Counted from the stretch's first letter, positions 1-7,404 are shown. The stretch is 32,525 bases of DNA from Pseudoalteromonas denitrificans DSM 6059 (GCF_900112265.1 NZ_FOLO01000060.1:1-32525); one strand, 5' to 3'. Notes: generated by a model not told the origin, from the sequence alone. Translations and numbers: made by a program.

Positions 1-247
1 TACTTTTTATCACCTGCATGATTTGACTAGGTGACATTTTTGGTTCACTTCTTACGACCATATGAATATGATCTTCTGGTATTTCTAATTCGACTATATC
101 TATGTCGTAATCGTAACCAATTTTTTGAATTATAACTTTCATCGCTTCACGATAAGGATCAGAAAAAACTTTGTGTCGATACTTAGGTATCCACACAAAG
201 TGATACATTAATCTAAAAACATGATGAGAATTTCTTTGAAGTTCCAT
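1..247 (-). CDS. tnpA: IS200/IS605-family transposase TnpA, 3' part cut by window edge
   Basis: The reading frame runs leftward off the window, so only the first 82 residues are visible. The segment YHFVWIPKYRHKVF (residues 15-28) and the HIH metal-binding motif (residues 60-62) are typical of single-strand Y1 transposases of the HUH class. These cut and rejoin single-stranded DNA using hairpins at the element ends. The catalytic tyrosine should lie further on and cannot be seen, so intactness is unknown. The start codon has no visible Shine-Dalgarno sequence. It directly follows a 6-bp hairpin (247-262), consistent with the low translation usual in this family. A related RAYT-type (REP-associated) transposase is the alternative. 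Confidence 0.85.
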   Translation of the reverse strand, partial: MELQRNSHHVFRLMYHFVWIPKYRHKVFSDPYREAMKVIIQKIGYDYDIDIVELEIPEDHIHMVVRSEPKMSPSQIMQVIKS

Positions 248-311
248 GTAGTGGATACTACAGACTGAGGCAAGCTCAGTCTACACTATCCAGCACGGGG
301 GCAAGCCCCCG
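247..311. repeat. Three consecutive hairpins upstream of the IS200-type tnpA
   Basis: Three perfect inverted repeats lie in a row: 247-262 (TGTAGT, loop GGAT), 262-282 (AGACTGAG, loop GCAAG) and 296-311 (CGGGGGC, loop AA). The last two share the apical sequence GCAAGC. They lie on the 5' side of the transposase, where the left end of an IS200/IS605 element with its recognition hairpin is expected. The exact element border is not determined. Confidence 0.7.
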
Positions 312-350
312 AGATTTTCGCTACGCTCTGTTAAATGTAATATAATAATT

Positions 351-371
351 GCTTTTATCAAGGATAAAAGC
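351..371. repeat. 9-bp hairpin in the spacer
   Basis: GCTTTTATC and its complement GATAAAAGC are separated by AAG. The hairpin lies between the probable transposon end and the first interspersed repeat copy. No run of T follows on either strand long enough to call it a terminator with confidence. The rest of 312-600 holds a degraded repeat copy (391-505) and the leader of the next gene. Confidence 0.5.
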
Positions 372-390
372 ATCAGTATCGATCCTTAGT

Positions 391-505
391 AATGCTTGTA
401 TTGCATTGCTCTAGTACCTACATCTATGTAGGCAAAACTCACCTACTGTGTATGATGTTTGAATGCTTGTAGATTACTCTTTAGCTAATTTTATTTACCT
501 CTTTG
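391..505. repeat. Degraded copy of the window's interspersed hairpin repeat
   Basis: The block starting GCATTGCTCTAGTACC near 403 is followed by the hairpin CCTACAT-CT-ATGTAGG (417-432) and an ACTCACCTAC end. It recurs almost unchanged near 2309-2354 and 5960-6004. A TGTAGATTACTCTTTAGC segment at about 479-496 matches, with changes, the TGTAGGTTGGCCTTTAGGC start of the other copies. Confidence 0.7.
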
Positions 506-600
506 CTTTGCTACAACTGACATAAAATGCATAATACTTAAGTTAATGGATTATCGATAAAATTTTGAATTATCAAAATAAACAATAAAGGACTTATGTT

Positions 601-1782
601 ATGAAAATTAAGCTTTCTCCTGTGCATTTTTTAGCAATATCAAGTTTGCTTATAGCAACTACAACAACCGCATCTGAAAGTGAAGATTGTGGTTGTGACT
701 ATACTTTACCCTCTTCTCATTATGCATTTGATGGCGCAACGCAAGGTATCTCTGTTGGGCAAACACTGTGTTTAGCGCCAGGTAAAAGAGGGCCAATAAA
801 ACTGAGCAATATTCATGGCGCTAAAGATTCACCCATTACTGTTAAAAACTGCGGTGGCGTAGTAGAAACAACCCCCTATCACTACGCAATTTCTATTCAA
901 AACTCAACTCATATGAATTTATCTGGTACAGGTGATGAAAGTAACTATTATGGTATACGCCTTGGCGGTACACTCGGCATTGAAAAGCGTTCTTCTGATA
1001 TTGAAGTGAACAATATTGAAATATACAGGGCAAATTTTGCCGGTATTATGGCAAAAACCGACCCTACCTGTGAGCTAAATACTCAGGCAGGTCACTTTAC
1101 TTTAGCTAATTTGAATATTCACCATAACTGGATCCACAATACACAAAATGGTGAAGGAATGTATTTAGGTTATACGGGAAAATATAGAACGCTCACTTGT
1201 GATGGCACACAACAAAAAGTATACCCTCATGATTTACAAGGGCTAAGAGTACATAATAACTTAGTACATAATACGGCCGCCGAAGGTATTCAGGCGAATT
1301 CGTTAACCGAAGATATATTGATTAGTGATAATCGAGTATCGCTTTATGGCCAAGCTCCTTTTGCAATTTATCAAAATAATGGTGTTCAAATAGGTGGCGA
1401 TAATGTTGTTTTACAAAATAATGTGATTGATACAGGTTCAGGTAATGGCGTTATTGCCATAGGTAAAAATATTACAATTAACAGTAATACCATTATTAAT
1501 GCTGGAAGTTATGGTATTTTTGCTGATAATCGCCCTGAAAATGGCACCATTGTGGGTCAAGCTGGTTTGGCACATCAATATTTGAATAATACAATCATTG
1601 ACTCAGCTCAAGAAGGCATACGCTCTTATGTTAGATTAACCAGCAATAACAATTTAGTACATGGCAATACAATTATTAATGATGGTTTACCAAACAAATA
1701 TAATGAACCTAAATTTATTCATTATTTGAATAACGACGTACTTAGAGATGAGCAAAATAATCATCATATAATCAGAAAGTAA
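601..1782 (+). CDS. Secreted right-handed parallel beta-helix protein
   Basis: The 393-residue product starts with a signal peptide (about residues 1-24, ending TTTTASES). The mature part is rich in short Asn- and Gly-containing strands with recurring patterns such as NNVID, NITINSNTIINAGSYGI and NNTIIDSAQEGI (about residues 85-370). This is the pattern of right-handed beta-helix (PbH1) proteins. Many members are polysaccharide lyases or hydrolases, but I cannot identify catalytic residues, so the substrate is unknown. Six or so cysteines in the first half suggest disulfides and an extracytoplasmic location. The ATG follows AAGGA at a good distance. The gene stands alone between repeats, with no clear terminator. 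Nearby transposase and repeats suggest accessory DNA. Confidence 0.8.
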   Translation: MKIKLSPVHFLAISSLLIATTTTASESEDCGCDYTLPSSHYAFDGATQGISVGQTLCLAPGKRGPIKLSNIHGAKDSPITVKNCGGVVETTPYHYAISIQNSTHMNLSGTGDESNYYGIRLGGTLGIEKRSSDIEVNNIEIYRANFAGIMAKTDPTCELNTQAGHFTLANLNIHHNWIHNTQNGEGMYLGYTGKYRTLTCDGTQQKVYPHDLQGLRVHNNLVHNTAAEGIQANSLTEDILISDNRVSLYGQAPFAIYQNNGVQIGGDNVVLQNNVIDTGSGNGVIAIGKNITINSNTIINAGSYGIFADNRPENGTIVGQAGLAHQYLNNTIIDSAQEGIRSYVRLTSNNNLVHGNTIINDGLPNKYNEPKFIHYLNNDVLRDEQNNHHIIRK

Positions 1783-1810
1783 AGATTTGGTAAATCTAGA
1801 TTTTAATTTT

Positions 1811-2355
1811 TGCAGGTTGGGGTTTAGGCTAAATTATTGTAGATTGGCCTTTAGGCTAATTTTTTTGATTTTGTGTAAAACATTATAATGCAGTCGGTAG
1901 TATGCTTCTGCATTGCCTTTATTTACTTTGTATGGCTAAAGCCTTAAGGATCCCCACAAATTTCGTTATTTTGTAGGTTGGCCTTTAGGCTAATTTTTTT
2001 TGATTTTGTGTAAAACCATTTAATGCAGCCAATGGTATGCTCCTACATTGCCTTTATTTACTTTGTAAGGCTAAAGCCTCACCTACAAAGTTCGTCATTT
2101 TGTAGGTTGGCCTTTAGGCTAAATGTTTAGGGTTTTGTTTAAAACATTATAATGCAGTCGGTAGTATGCTTCTGCATTGCCTTTATTTACTTTGTAAGGC
2201 TAAAGCCTTAAGGATCCCCACAAATTTCGTTATTTTGTAGGTTGACCTTTAGGCTAATTTTTTTTGATTTTGTGTAAAATATTATAATGCAGTCGGTAGT
2301 ATGCTCCTGCATTGCCCTAGTACCTACATTTCTGTAGGCAAAGCCTCATCTACAA
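1811..2355. repeat. Tandem array of about four 130-135-bp hairpin repeats
   Basis: Units begin with TGTAG(G/A)TTGGCCTTTAGGCTAA at 1838, 1972, 2101 and 2236, with a partial start at 1811, giving periods of 134, 129 and 135 bases. Each carries an internal inverted repeat (AATGCAG with CTGCATT). Units 1-3 end in GGCTAAAGCC; in unit 2 this is followed by CACCTACAA, roughly the inverse of the unit start. Unit 4 instead ends with the CTAGTACCTACA cassette also seen near 411 and 5969. No protein-coding frame is evident. The 651-base gap between 1782 and 2434 is almost wholly this array. Confidence 0.88.
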
Positions 2356-2433
2356 ATATTTGTTTCGGTTTAAGGTTTTTGGCTTGCTTTTTGCTTTAGA
2401 AATATACAGTTTTTTATTACGTTAAGGATTAAC

Positions 2434-3075
2434 ATGTCTATTTTTATACCACAATCCACAAACTTTGACTCCAAAATTGATAACGCATATAAACTCAATA
2501 ACGATAGAGCCCCTTTATCACCTGATGGCGTATTATTTACTCCATATAGGGAAGAGATCACTGATAAATCACTCAATAATGCTCGTTCAATTGATGATAT
2601 TCCTCAAAAAACGAAAGATTTATACAATGAAATAACAAGCGGAGTAAAAGAAAGTATTGATACCAATTTAACTCCCCGTGAGCGTCTGTTAGCCTTTTTT
2701 GATAAAACCATAAATGAAATCATGACGGCACCTATTGAAGTTGAAATTGAGCCCCACGAAATGAGAGAAGCTATTTTATTTTCTCGTTTAGGCGTTGATT
2801 TTTTAAAGGTAAAAGAAGCTAATGTCAGAATGGATATGTTAACTTTGGCCAAAGATGCTATTGATAAGGCAGATAAACTCACACAACCAGACAAACAAGT
2901 ATTTTATGATCGCATAAAAGACCTTAAACTACAGCTTGAGCAGCAAATTGCTGACTTAATGAAAGGGGTAGAGCCTGAAGAATCAGATAAACAAGAAGCT
3001 TTAAAGTTTGAAAAAATTGATGAGGTAAACCCTCTTTTAAATCAGCTTCAGCAGTCAAAAAACTTTAAATTCTAA
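2434..3075 (+). CDS. Hypothetical cytoplasmic helical protein
   Basis: I do not recognise this 213-residue protein. It has no signal peptide or membrane segment. The N-terminal 60 residues are polar and probably disordered. From about residue 65 it is predicted largely alpha-helical and charged, with a likely coiled coil at about 140-180 (DKADKLTQPDKQ through LKLQLEQQIADLMKG). It has no cysteines. The ATG follows TTAAGGATTAAC, a good ribosome binding site. It is a single-gene unit between the repeat array and a strong terminator. The lack of an obvious family and its placement among repeats point to accessory DNA. A structural or adaptor role is as far as I would guess. Confidence 0.75.
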   Translation: MSIFIPQSTNFDSKIDNAYKLNNDRAPLSPDGVLFTPYREEITDKSLNNARSIDDIPQKTKDLYNEITSGVKESIDTNLTPRERLLAFFDKTINEIMTAPIEVEIEPHEMREAILFSRLGVDFLKVKEANVRMDMLTLAKDAIDKADKLTQPDKQVFYDRIKDLKLQLEQQIADLMKGVEPEESDKQEALKFEKIDEVNPLLNQLQQSKNFKF

Positions 3076-3102
3076 TTTTTGACTATTTTATACCCAGATA
3101 AC

Positions 3103-3133
3103 AAAAAACACAGCTGGTTGTCTGTGTTTTTTA
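3103..3133 (+). terminator. Rho-independent terminator after the 213-residue protein gene
   Basis: The stem AAAAACACAG/CTGTGTTTTT encloses a short loop and ends in a T run, 28 bases after the stop codon of the gene at 2434-3075. Confidence 0.85.
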
Positions 3134-3181
3134 TTTAGCTGACTGGTTGGGTCATTAATTATATTTACTAAAAATTTGTTA

Positions 3182-3340
3182 TTAATTTCTTGCTAATGCA
3201 TATGTTGCGCTGATCACCGATACGGCAATCATTGAGCCTATAGCAACTGCTGAACCCATTCCATTGAAAGATAAGACACCCATAACTAAGCCGCCTAAAA
3301 CAGATGTTGTTAAAATTTCGCCTGTGCTTGAAGTATTCAT
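3182..3340 (-). CDS. Small hydrophobic membrane protein, 52 residues
   Basis: A short frame encodes 52 residues: a polar start (MNTSSTGEIL), then two hydrophobic stretches (about 11-25 and 30-50) rich in Gly, Ala, Val and Ile, joined by SFNGMGS, and ending ALARN. The ATG is preceded by AAAAGGACAACAAA, a strong ribosome binding site. That is the main reason for accepting so short a gene. Two membrane-spanning helices are likely. There is no double-glycine leader, and I see no basis to name it a bacteriocin, toxin or holin, although small Gly-rich membrane peptides of all three kinds look like this. It is transcribed opposite to its left neighbour. Confidence 0.6.
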   Translation of the reverse strand: MNTSSTGEILTTSVLGGLVMGVLSFNGMGSAVAIGSMIAVSVISATYALARN

Positions 3341-3549
3341 TTTGTTGTCCTTTTCTATATTCTATTTCGTTCAGAGGTTGAATTAATTTGCTGATTGTTA
3401 TGATGTTTATCAGCTGTTGAAATGAATAATAGATGACGTTTTATTTTTTATTATTGGTTTTGTGATTAATGGTCAATACCGGTGATTTTGGGAGAATTTA
3501 GATGATAAGCATATGCCCGTTTCATGCGACTTTGTTTTAACGCTCAATA

Positions 3550-3575
3550 TAAAGGGAGCATTAAGCTCCCTTTAT
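3550..3575 (-). terminator. Terminator of the S8 protease gene
   Basis: The stem AAAGGGAGC/GCTCCCTTT has a short ATTAA loop and lies 17 bases beyond the protease stop codon. The remaining spacer (3341-3549) contains nothing I can identify. Confidence 0.75.
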
Positions 3576-3591
3576 TCATTTTATAAACTCG

Positions 3592-5424
3592 CTATTGAAA
3601 AATTACTGTGCTTTCATTAGTACAAGTATCAGTGCCTGTTTCACATACTTGATAAACATAAGTAGCACTACCTTTAGATATTGATTTATCAGAATAACTT
3701 AAACCCTCAACTTGAGAAGCGATTAAACTACCATCTCGATAAATATCAACATTGCTGGATGTACCTAGCCAAGATAAATTAACTCTTTGCTTGCCTTTAG
3801 TAACTCCATTTGCCGATAAAGTAAATTCAACATCGGGGTCAACTACATCAGCACAACCATTAGCCATTAAGTATGCATGTGCATCTTTTGCTTGAACAAT
3901 ACCATAACCAAATTTATCATCATTACCTGGCTCGCCACCATCTAATGCCGTTTCTTTTAAAGCGGCTCTCACATCTTCACCTGTACAAGAAGGAAAGTTT
4001 GACCATACAAGTGCTGCAACACCAGATACTGCAGGCGTTGCCATAGAAGTTCCGCTCATATAACCATAATCACTTACTAAAACATCTATTGAAACGGAAG
4101 TAGCAGCTAACAAAAGCGTTCTATCTGCAAGTGCAGCTCCAACAGTAGGAATACTTGTCGCATTTGCTGTGCCTAAAGTACCATATAACATGCCAGGTTC
4201 ATTATTTATAATTACGGCGCCTAGCCCTCCTGAATTTTCACAATTAAGCACTTTATCGTGAAACGAAACAGCCCCTCTGTCTATCATGCAAATTTTACCA
4301 CTTGCGCCTGAGTCTGTTGCTTCAGCCGTGCCCATAAAATACGTACTTCCAGATGCAGAGCCCATATTTTCCATAGCTGCCGAATCATAAGAACTACCTC
4401 CTGCAATTAAATTTGTGGTGTTACCTAATTGAGCAGGGTAAGTAGATAAGGTATCAACCCCACCCGCAGTTAACTCAACACAAACCGTTTCATCATGTAC
4501 TGTTTGTCTATTTCGACCTCGACCGACTGTAATTAAGCAACTTGGGTATTGAGAAAAATCGGCAATATTATTATCAGCATCATTTGCACCGACCATAACA
4601 ACCGATGAGTAACCGGCTGGATATGACCTTGCTGCGTTAGCATCATTACCCGCTGCGGCTACAACTAATCCCCCACCAGACACAAAGTTATTAAAGGCGT
4701 TTTCTTCGGCATTACTTGGACTCCCCCCCCCTAAACTCATACTAATAATGTGAGCACCTTTAGATGCACAAATATCTGCAGCATTAGCAAGTGTCGATGA
4801 ATATGCCCAGCCAGTTTCTTCAAATACCTTAATAATATGCATCGCAACACCTGGTGCCATACCAATCACACCAAATGTATTATCAGCCGCACCTATGGTA
4901 CCGGCAACGTGTGTTCCGTGTGGACCACCATGCTCAAACCAATTTCCTGTACCAGAATCGTTTGTTCCGGTTATATTTGAATTGGTTCTGTTAAAGTCGG
5001 TATTACTTTGATCTAACCCCGAATCGATAATACATACCTTTATTCCAGCACTATGGTTAAAAGTGACCTGATTTGCTTGTGATTGATAAACTGCATAAGG
5101 TGTGAGCTGCGTTACAGCTGGGTTTCCTGCATCATCATTAAATAATGACAAGAGTTTTCGTTTTTGATCTATTTCTATTAATTTAATATGCGGATTTTTT
5201 AATATGCCTTTTAAACCATCAAGAGATTGACCATCAAACTCTACAGCTATAAATCCATCAGCATCGAGCACAACTTCTCCACCTAATTGTTGAGAAAGCG
5301 CTGTAATAATTCCTTTATTAACATTATCTACTTGAATAACAAAACGTTCCGCAAAGCTTGAACTTGATATTGTACCCAGAACCGCCATAGCGATAAATGA
5401 CTTGGTAAATGTTAATTTATTCAT
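3592..5424 (-). CDS. Secreted subtilisin-like serine protease (S8) with PA insert
   Basis: The 610-residue preproenzyme has a signal peptide ending near SSSFA (residue 25) and an inhibitor-I9-like propeptide (about 27-95). The S8 catalytic domain has Asp134 in CIIDSGLD, His169 in HGTHVAGT, the oxyanion Asn in AAAGND and Ser460 in GTSMATPAVSG. A protease-associated (PA) domain is inserted at about 365-435, before the serine. The C-terminal 80 residues look like a fibronectin-III-type beta domain (VNLSWLGTSSNVDIYRDG). The ATG at 5424 is chosen because GGAAG lies 7 bases upstream; an upstream in-frame GTG overlaps that site. Role: extracellular protein degradation. Oddity: codons 232-234 (LGGGS) are GGG GGG GGG, a nine-G tract in an AT-rich gene. 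Confidence 0.93.
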   Translation of the reverse strand: MNKLTFTKSFIAMAVLGTISSSSFAERFVIQVDNVNKGIITALSQQLGGEVVLDADGFIAVEFDGQSLDGLKGILKNPHIKLIEIDQKRKLLSLFNDDAGNPAVTQLTPYAVYQSQANQVTFNHSAGIKVCIIDSGLDQSNTDFNRTNSNITGTNDSGTGNWFEHGGPHGTHVAGTIGAADNTFGVIGMAPGVAMHIIKVFEETGWAYSSTLANAADICASKGAHIISMSLGGGSPSNAEENAFNNFVSGGGLVVAAAGNDANAARSYPAGYSSVVMVGANDADNNIADFSQYPSCLITVGRGRNRQTVHDETVCVELTAGGVDTLSTYPAQLGNTTNLIAGGSSYDSAAMENMGSASGSTYFMGTAEATDSGASGKICMIDRGAVSFHDKVLNCENSGGLGAVIINNEPGMLYGTLGTANATSIPTVGAALADRTLLLAATSVSIDVLVSDYGYMSGTSMATPAVSGVAALVWSNFPSCTGEDVRAALKETALDGGEPGNDDKFGYGIVQAKDAHAYLMANGCADVVDPDVEFTLSANGVTKGKQRVNLSWLGTSSNVDIYRDGSLIASQVEGLSYSDKSISKGSATYVYQVCETGTDTCTNESTVIFQ

Positions 5425-5573
5425 GTTAACTTCCACTACTACAACTACTAAGTTAGTTAACTTTTAGTATAGAACTTAATGATAGGTTTGATTTAAAAAT
5501 AACCAGTTGTTTTTTGAAATATACCGTTTATTCGTAATAAACTTTTATTAAAATTAATTGTAGATTCAGATTT

Positions 5574-6040
5574 TGTAGATTGGCCTTCAAGCTAATAAAT
5601 TTTGATTATGTTCTTAACCTTATAAAGCTACTGGCAAAATGTTCATGTATGCATGAATATTAAAATACCTTTATAAAAATATGGGCATGCTTTTGTGCCC
5701 ATATCCATGTAAATAAAAATCTCACCTAAAAAATATTATTATTCTTGTAGATTGGCCTTTAGGCTAATGAATTTTATTATGTTCTTAACCTTATAATGCT
5801 ACTGGCAAAGTGTTCATGTAGACATGAATATTAATATACCTTTATAAAAATATGGCATGCTCTTGTGCCTCACCTACAAGATCCGTCATTCAGTAGGTTG
5901 GCCTTTAGGTTAACTTGTTTAGTATTTTAAAAGAGTAAGGCTACCGGCAATAGCTCCTTGCATTGCTCTAGTACCTACATCCATGTAGGCAAAACCTCAC
6001 CTACAAGCTTCGTCATTCAGTAGGTTGGTCTTTAGGTTAA
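5574..6040. repeat. Second cluster of the interspersed hairpin repeats, different cores
   Basis: Units begin with the TGTAGATTGGCCTTTAGGCTAA-type sequence at 5574 and 5746, and with AGTAGGTTGGYCTTTAGGTTAA at 5892 and 6019. Spacings are 172, 146 and 127 bases. The first two cores differ from the array at 1811-2355: they carry the hairpins TTCATG/CATGAA near 5642 and 5813 and, in the first, GGGCA/TGCCC near 5683. The third has the shared cassette with hairpin 5974-5989. Only the outer sequences and hairpin layout are conserved. The last copy stops at 6040, where a tRNA-Ser-like fragment begins. Confidence 0.82.
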
Positions 6041-6106
6041 GTGGCGCAGAGATAAGGAGTTGAACCTGTGCATTTGAACTAGGCTATAAACTCGTTGTTA
6101 ACCATT
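6041..6106 (-). pseudogene. Degenerate tRNA-Ser fragment (3' half)
   Basis: Read on the minus strand, this matches the 3' half of the two intact tRNA-Ser genes to the right: the CCA end, acceptor strand and T arm (plus-strand start GTGGCGCAGAGATAAGGAG against GTGGCGGAGAGATAGGGAT), then the variable-arm segment GGCTATAAAC. It has many substitutions, and I see no intact anticodon arm or 5' half. It could be a decayed third tandem copy or the leftover of an integration event at a tRNA 3' end. Confidence 0.6.
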
Positions 6107-6120
6107 GAATTTCAGGCATA

Positions 6121-6150
6121 AAAAAAGCTTAGTAAAAACTAAGCTTTTTT
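6121..6150 (-). terminator. Terminator of the tRNA-Ser transcript
   Basis: The 12-bp stem AAAAAAGCTTAG/CTAAGCTTTTTT lies 12 bases past the 3' end of the left tRNA-Ser gene. It is symmetric, so it could work in both directions. Confidence 0.8.
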
Positions 6151-6161
6151 TAAGAATTAAG

Positions 6162-6252
6162 TGGCGGAGAGATAGGGATTTGAACCCTAGATGGGCTATA
6201 AACCCATGCCGGTTTTCAAGACCGGTGCATTCGACCACTCTGCCATCTCTCC
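6162..6252 (-). tRNA. tRNA-Ser(UGA), copy 2 of the tandem
   Basis: The 91-base gene folds with acceptor stem GGAGAGA/TCTCTCC, discriminator G and an encoded CCA. The anticodon arm CCGGT-CTTGAAA-ACCGG gives anticodon TGA, and the long variable arm (ATGGGTTTATAGCCCAT) is typical of tRNA-Ser. It is identical in sequence to the copy at 6323-6413 and lies 70 bases downstream of it, so both are probably cotranscribed leftward. Confidence 0.96.
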
Positions 6253-6322
6253 GCATTGTTCTTTGTTTTATTTCTGTTTTAGTTAAAGTTCTAAATCCAC
6301 TTTTTTATTTAAAATAAAAAAG

Positions 6323-6413
6323 TGGCGGAGAGATAGGGATTTGAACCCTAGATGGGCTATAAACCCATGCCGGTTTTCAAGACCGGTGCATTCGACCACT
6401 CTGCCATCTCTCC
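6323..6413 (-). tRNA. tRNA-Ser(UGA), copy 1 of the tandem
   Basis: The sequence and folding are the same as in the 6162-6252 gene, including anticodon TGA and the encoded CCA. It is promoter-proximal. The two copies are separated by an AT-rich spacer that contains a TTTTTTATTT/AAATAAAAAA inverted repeat. Recent duplication or gene conversion would explain the identity. Confidence 0.96.
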
Positions 6414-6425
6414 GCAGCGGCGCGA

Positions 6426-6454
6426 ATATTATTAAACTAATTGATGTTTGTGAA
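6426..6454 (-). promoter_or_regulatory. tRNA-Ser operon promoter
   Basis: Read leftward: -35 TTCACA (6449-6454), a 17-base spacer, -10 TAATAT (6426-6431), then a GC-rich segment (GCGCCGCTGC) before the tRNA. A GC-rich discriminator is a known mark of stringently controlled stable-RNA promoters. Confidence 0.7.
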
Positions 6455-6614
6455 GTCTTTTTTTTACTTTTTTGTTTAAGTGATTAAAAATCAGCACATT
6501 CGGATAAATATAAAACAATTTAGTTTTAAATTGATACATTTAAAAATAATTGAACCCTTCAAAACATTTTGAATCAAAAGGTAAGCAACAAATTATTGCC
6601 CTAAATGTTCAAGC

Positions 6615-6644
6615 TTGTTAATCTTTACACTTAATTTATATAAT
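6615..6644 (+). promoter_or_regulatory. Promoter of the yccA-like gene
   Basis: TTGTTA (6615-6620), 18 bases, then TATAAT (6639-6644). Transcription would begin near 6651. This supports the downstream ATG at 6702 over an in-frame start at 6615. Confidence 0.6.
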
Positions 6645-6701
6645 ATTGAAACTGCAAAACACGTAAAGAACAGGAACGGGTTTCAACTAAGGAGATTTAT
6701 T

Positions 6702-7367
6702 ATGGCTTTTAACCATACTTATACCACCGACAAACCTGTTGGTTCGGTACTAGAAACAAACAAAGTATTGAGAAATACTTACATGCTGTTAGGCATGACA
6801 TTATTAGCAAGTGCTGTTACTGCTGGCATTTCTATGGCGTTACAACTTCCATACTTTATGGGTCTTGTATTCACTTTAATATCTTTAGGCTTAATATTTG
6901 TAGTAAATAAAAAGGCTGACACTTCTTCTGGCATTTTTTGGATATTTGCCTTTACTGGCTGTATGGGTTTAGGCCTGGGTCCTATGCTTAACCATTATGC
7001 TGGTATGCCTGGTGGCCCAATGCTTATTATGCAAGCACTTGGTTCAACTGCTTTAGTATTTTTTGGTTTATCTGCTTACGCTTTAACAACTAAAAAAGAT
7101 TTCTCATTTATGGGTGGCTTTTTAACTGTTGGTTTATTGGTTGTGATCGTAGCAAGTTTAGTCAATATTTTTATTGGTAGTTCAATTACATTCATGGCAA
7201 TTAATGCTGCTGTTGTACTTATTATGTCTGGTTTTATTTTGTTTGATACAAGCCGTATTATTAATGGCGGTGAAACTAACTACATACGTGCAACTGTAAG
7301 TTTATACTTAAATGTATATAACCTTTTCACTTCTATTTTGCATTTATTAGGCATGTCTGACGATTAA
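6702..7367 (+). CDS. yccA: Bax inhibitor-1/YccA family inner membrane protein
   Basis: The 221-residue protein has about seven hydrophobic segments from residue 27 on and a short charged C-terminus. The pattern fits the BI-1/YccA (UPF0005) family, including the FxLFDTSRIINGG region near residues 177-190 and the final segment YLNVYNLFTSILHLLG. In E. coli YccA binds the FtsH protease and modulates turnover of membrane proteins such as SecY. The same role here is inferred from family. The start is set by AAGGAG 8 bases upstream of ATG 6702 and by the promoter inside any longer frame. A strong terminator follows. YccA is commonly found just before tusDCBE in this group. Confidence 0.9.
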   Translation: MAFNHTYTTDKPVGSVLETNKVLRNTYMLLGMTLLASAVTAGISMALQLPYFMGLVFTLISLGLIFVVNKKADTSSGIFWIFAFTGCMGLGLGPMLNHYAGMPGGPMLIMQALGSTALVFFGLSAYALTTKKDFSFMGGFLTVGLLVVIVASLVNIFIGSSITFMAINAAVVLIMSGFILFDTSRIINGGETNYIRATVSLYLNVYNLFTSILHLLGMSDD

Positions 7368-7404
7368 TAATATGCTTTAAGTGATATATTTCACGTATAA
7401 TATT

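Noticed and set aside
1811..2355. CRISPR array
   Set aside because: Units are 129-135 bases with similarity along their length, there are no unique spacers, and no cas genes are present.
2370..2894. Two antisense frames opposite the 213-residue protein gene
   Set aside because: They are shadows of a gene that has a good ribosome binding site and terminator; neither has a start signal or a protein-like composition.
3491..3540. Twelve-codon frame after GGGAGAATTTAG
   Set aside because: The ribosome binding site is good, but the peptide (MISICPFHATLF) leads into no gene on that strand and is too short to support.
4723..4731. Frameshift or sequencing error at the nine-C run
   Set aside because: The frame stays open on both sides and the S8 motifs continue in register, so the tract length shown is the functional one.
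6105..6317. Open frame of about 70 codons across the tRNA-Ser gene
   Set aside because: It runs antisense through the tRNA (giving the familiar RDLNPRWAINP-type peptide) and has no ribosome binding site.
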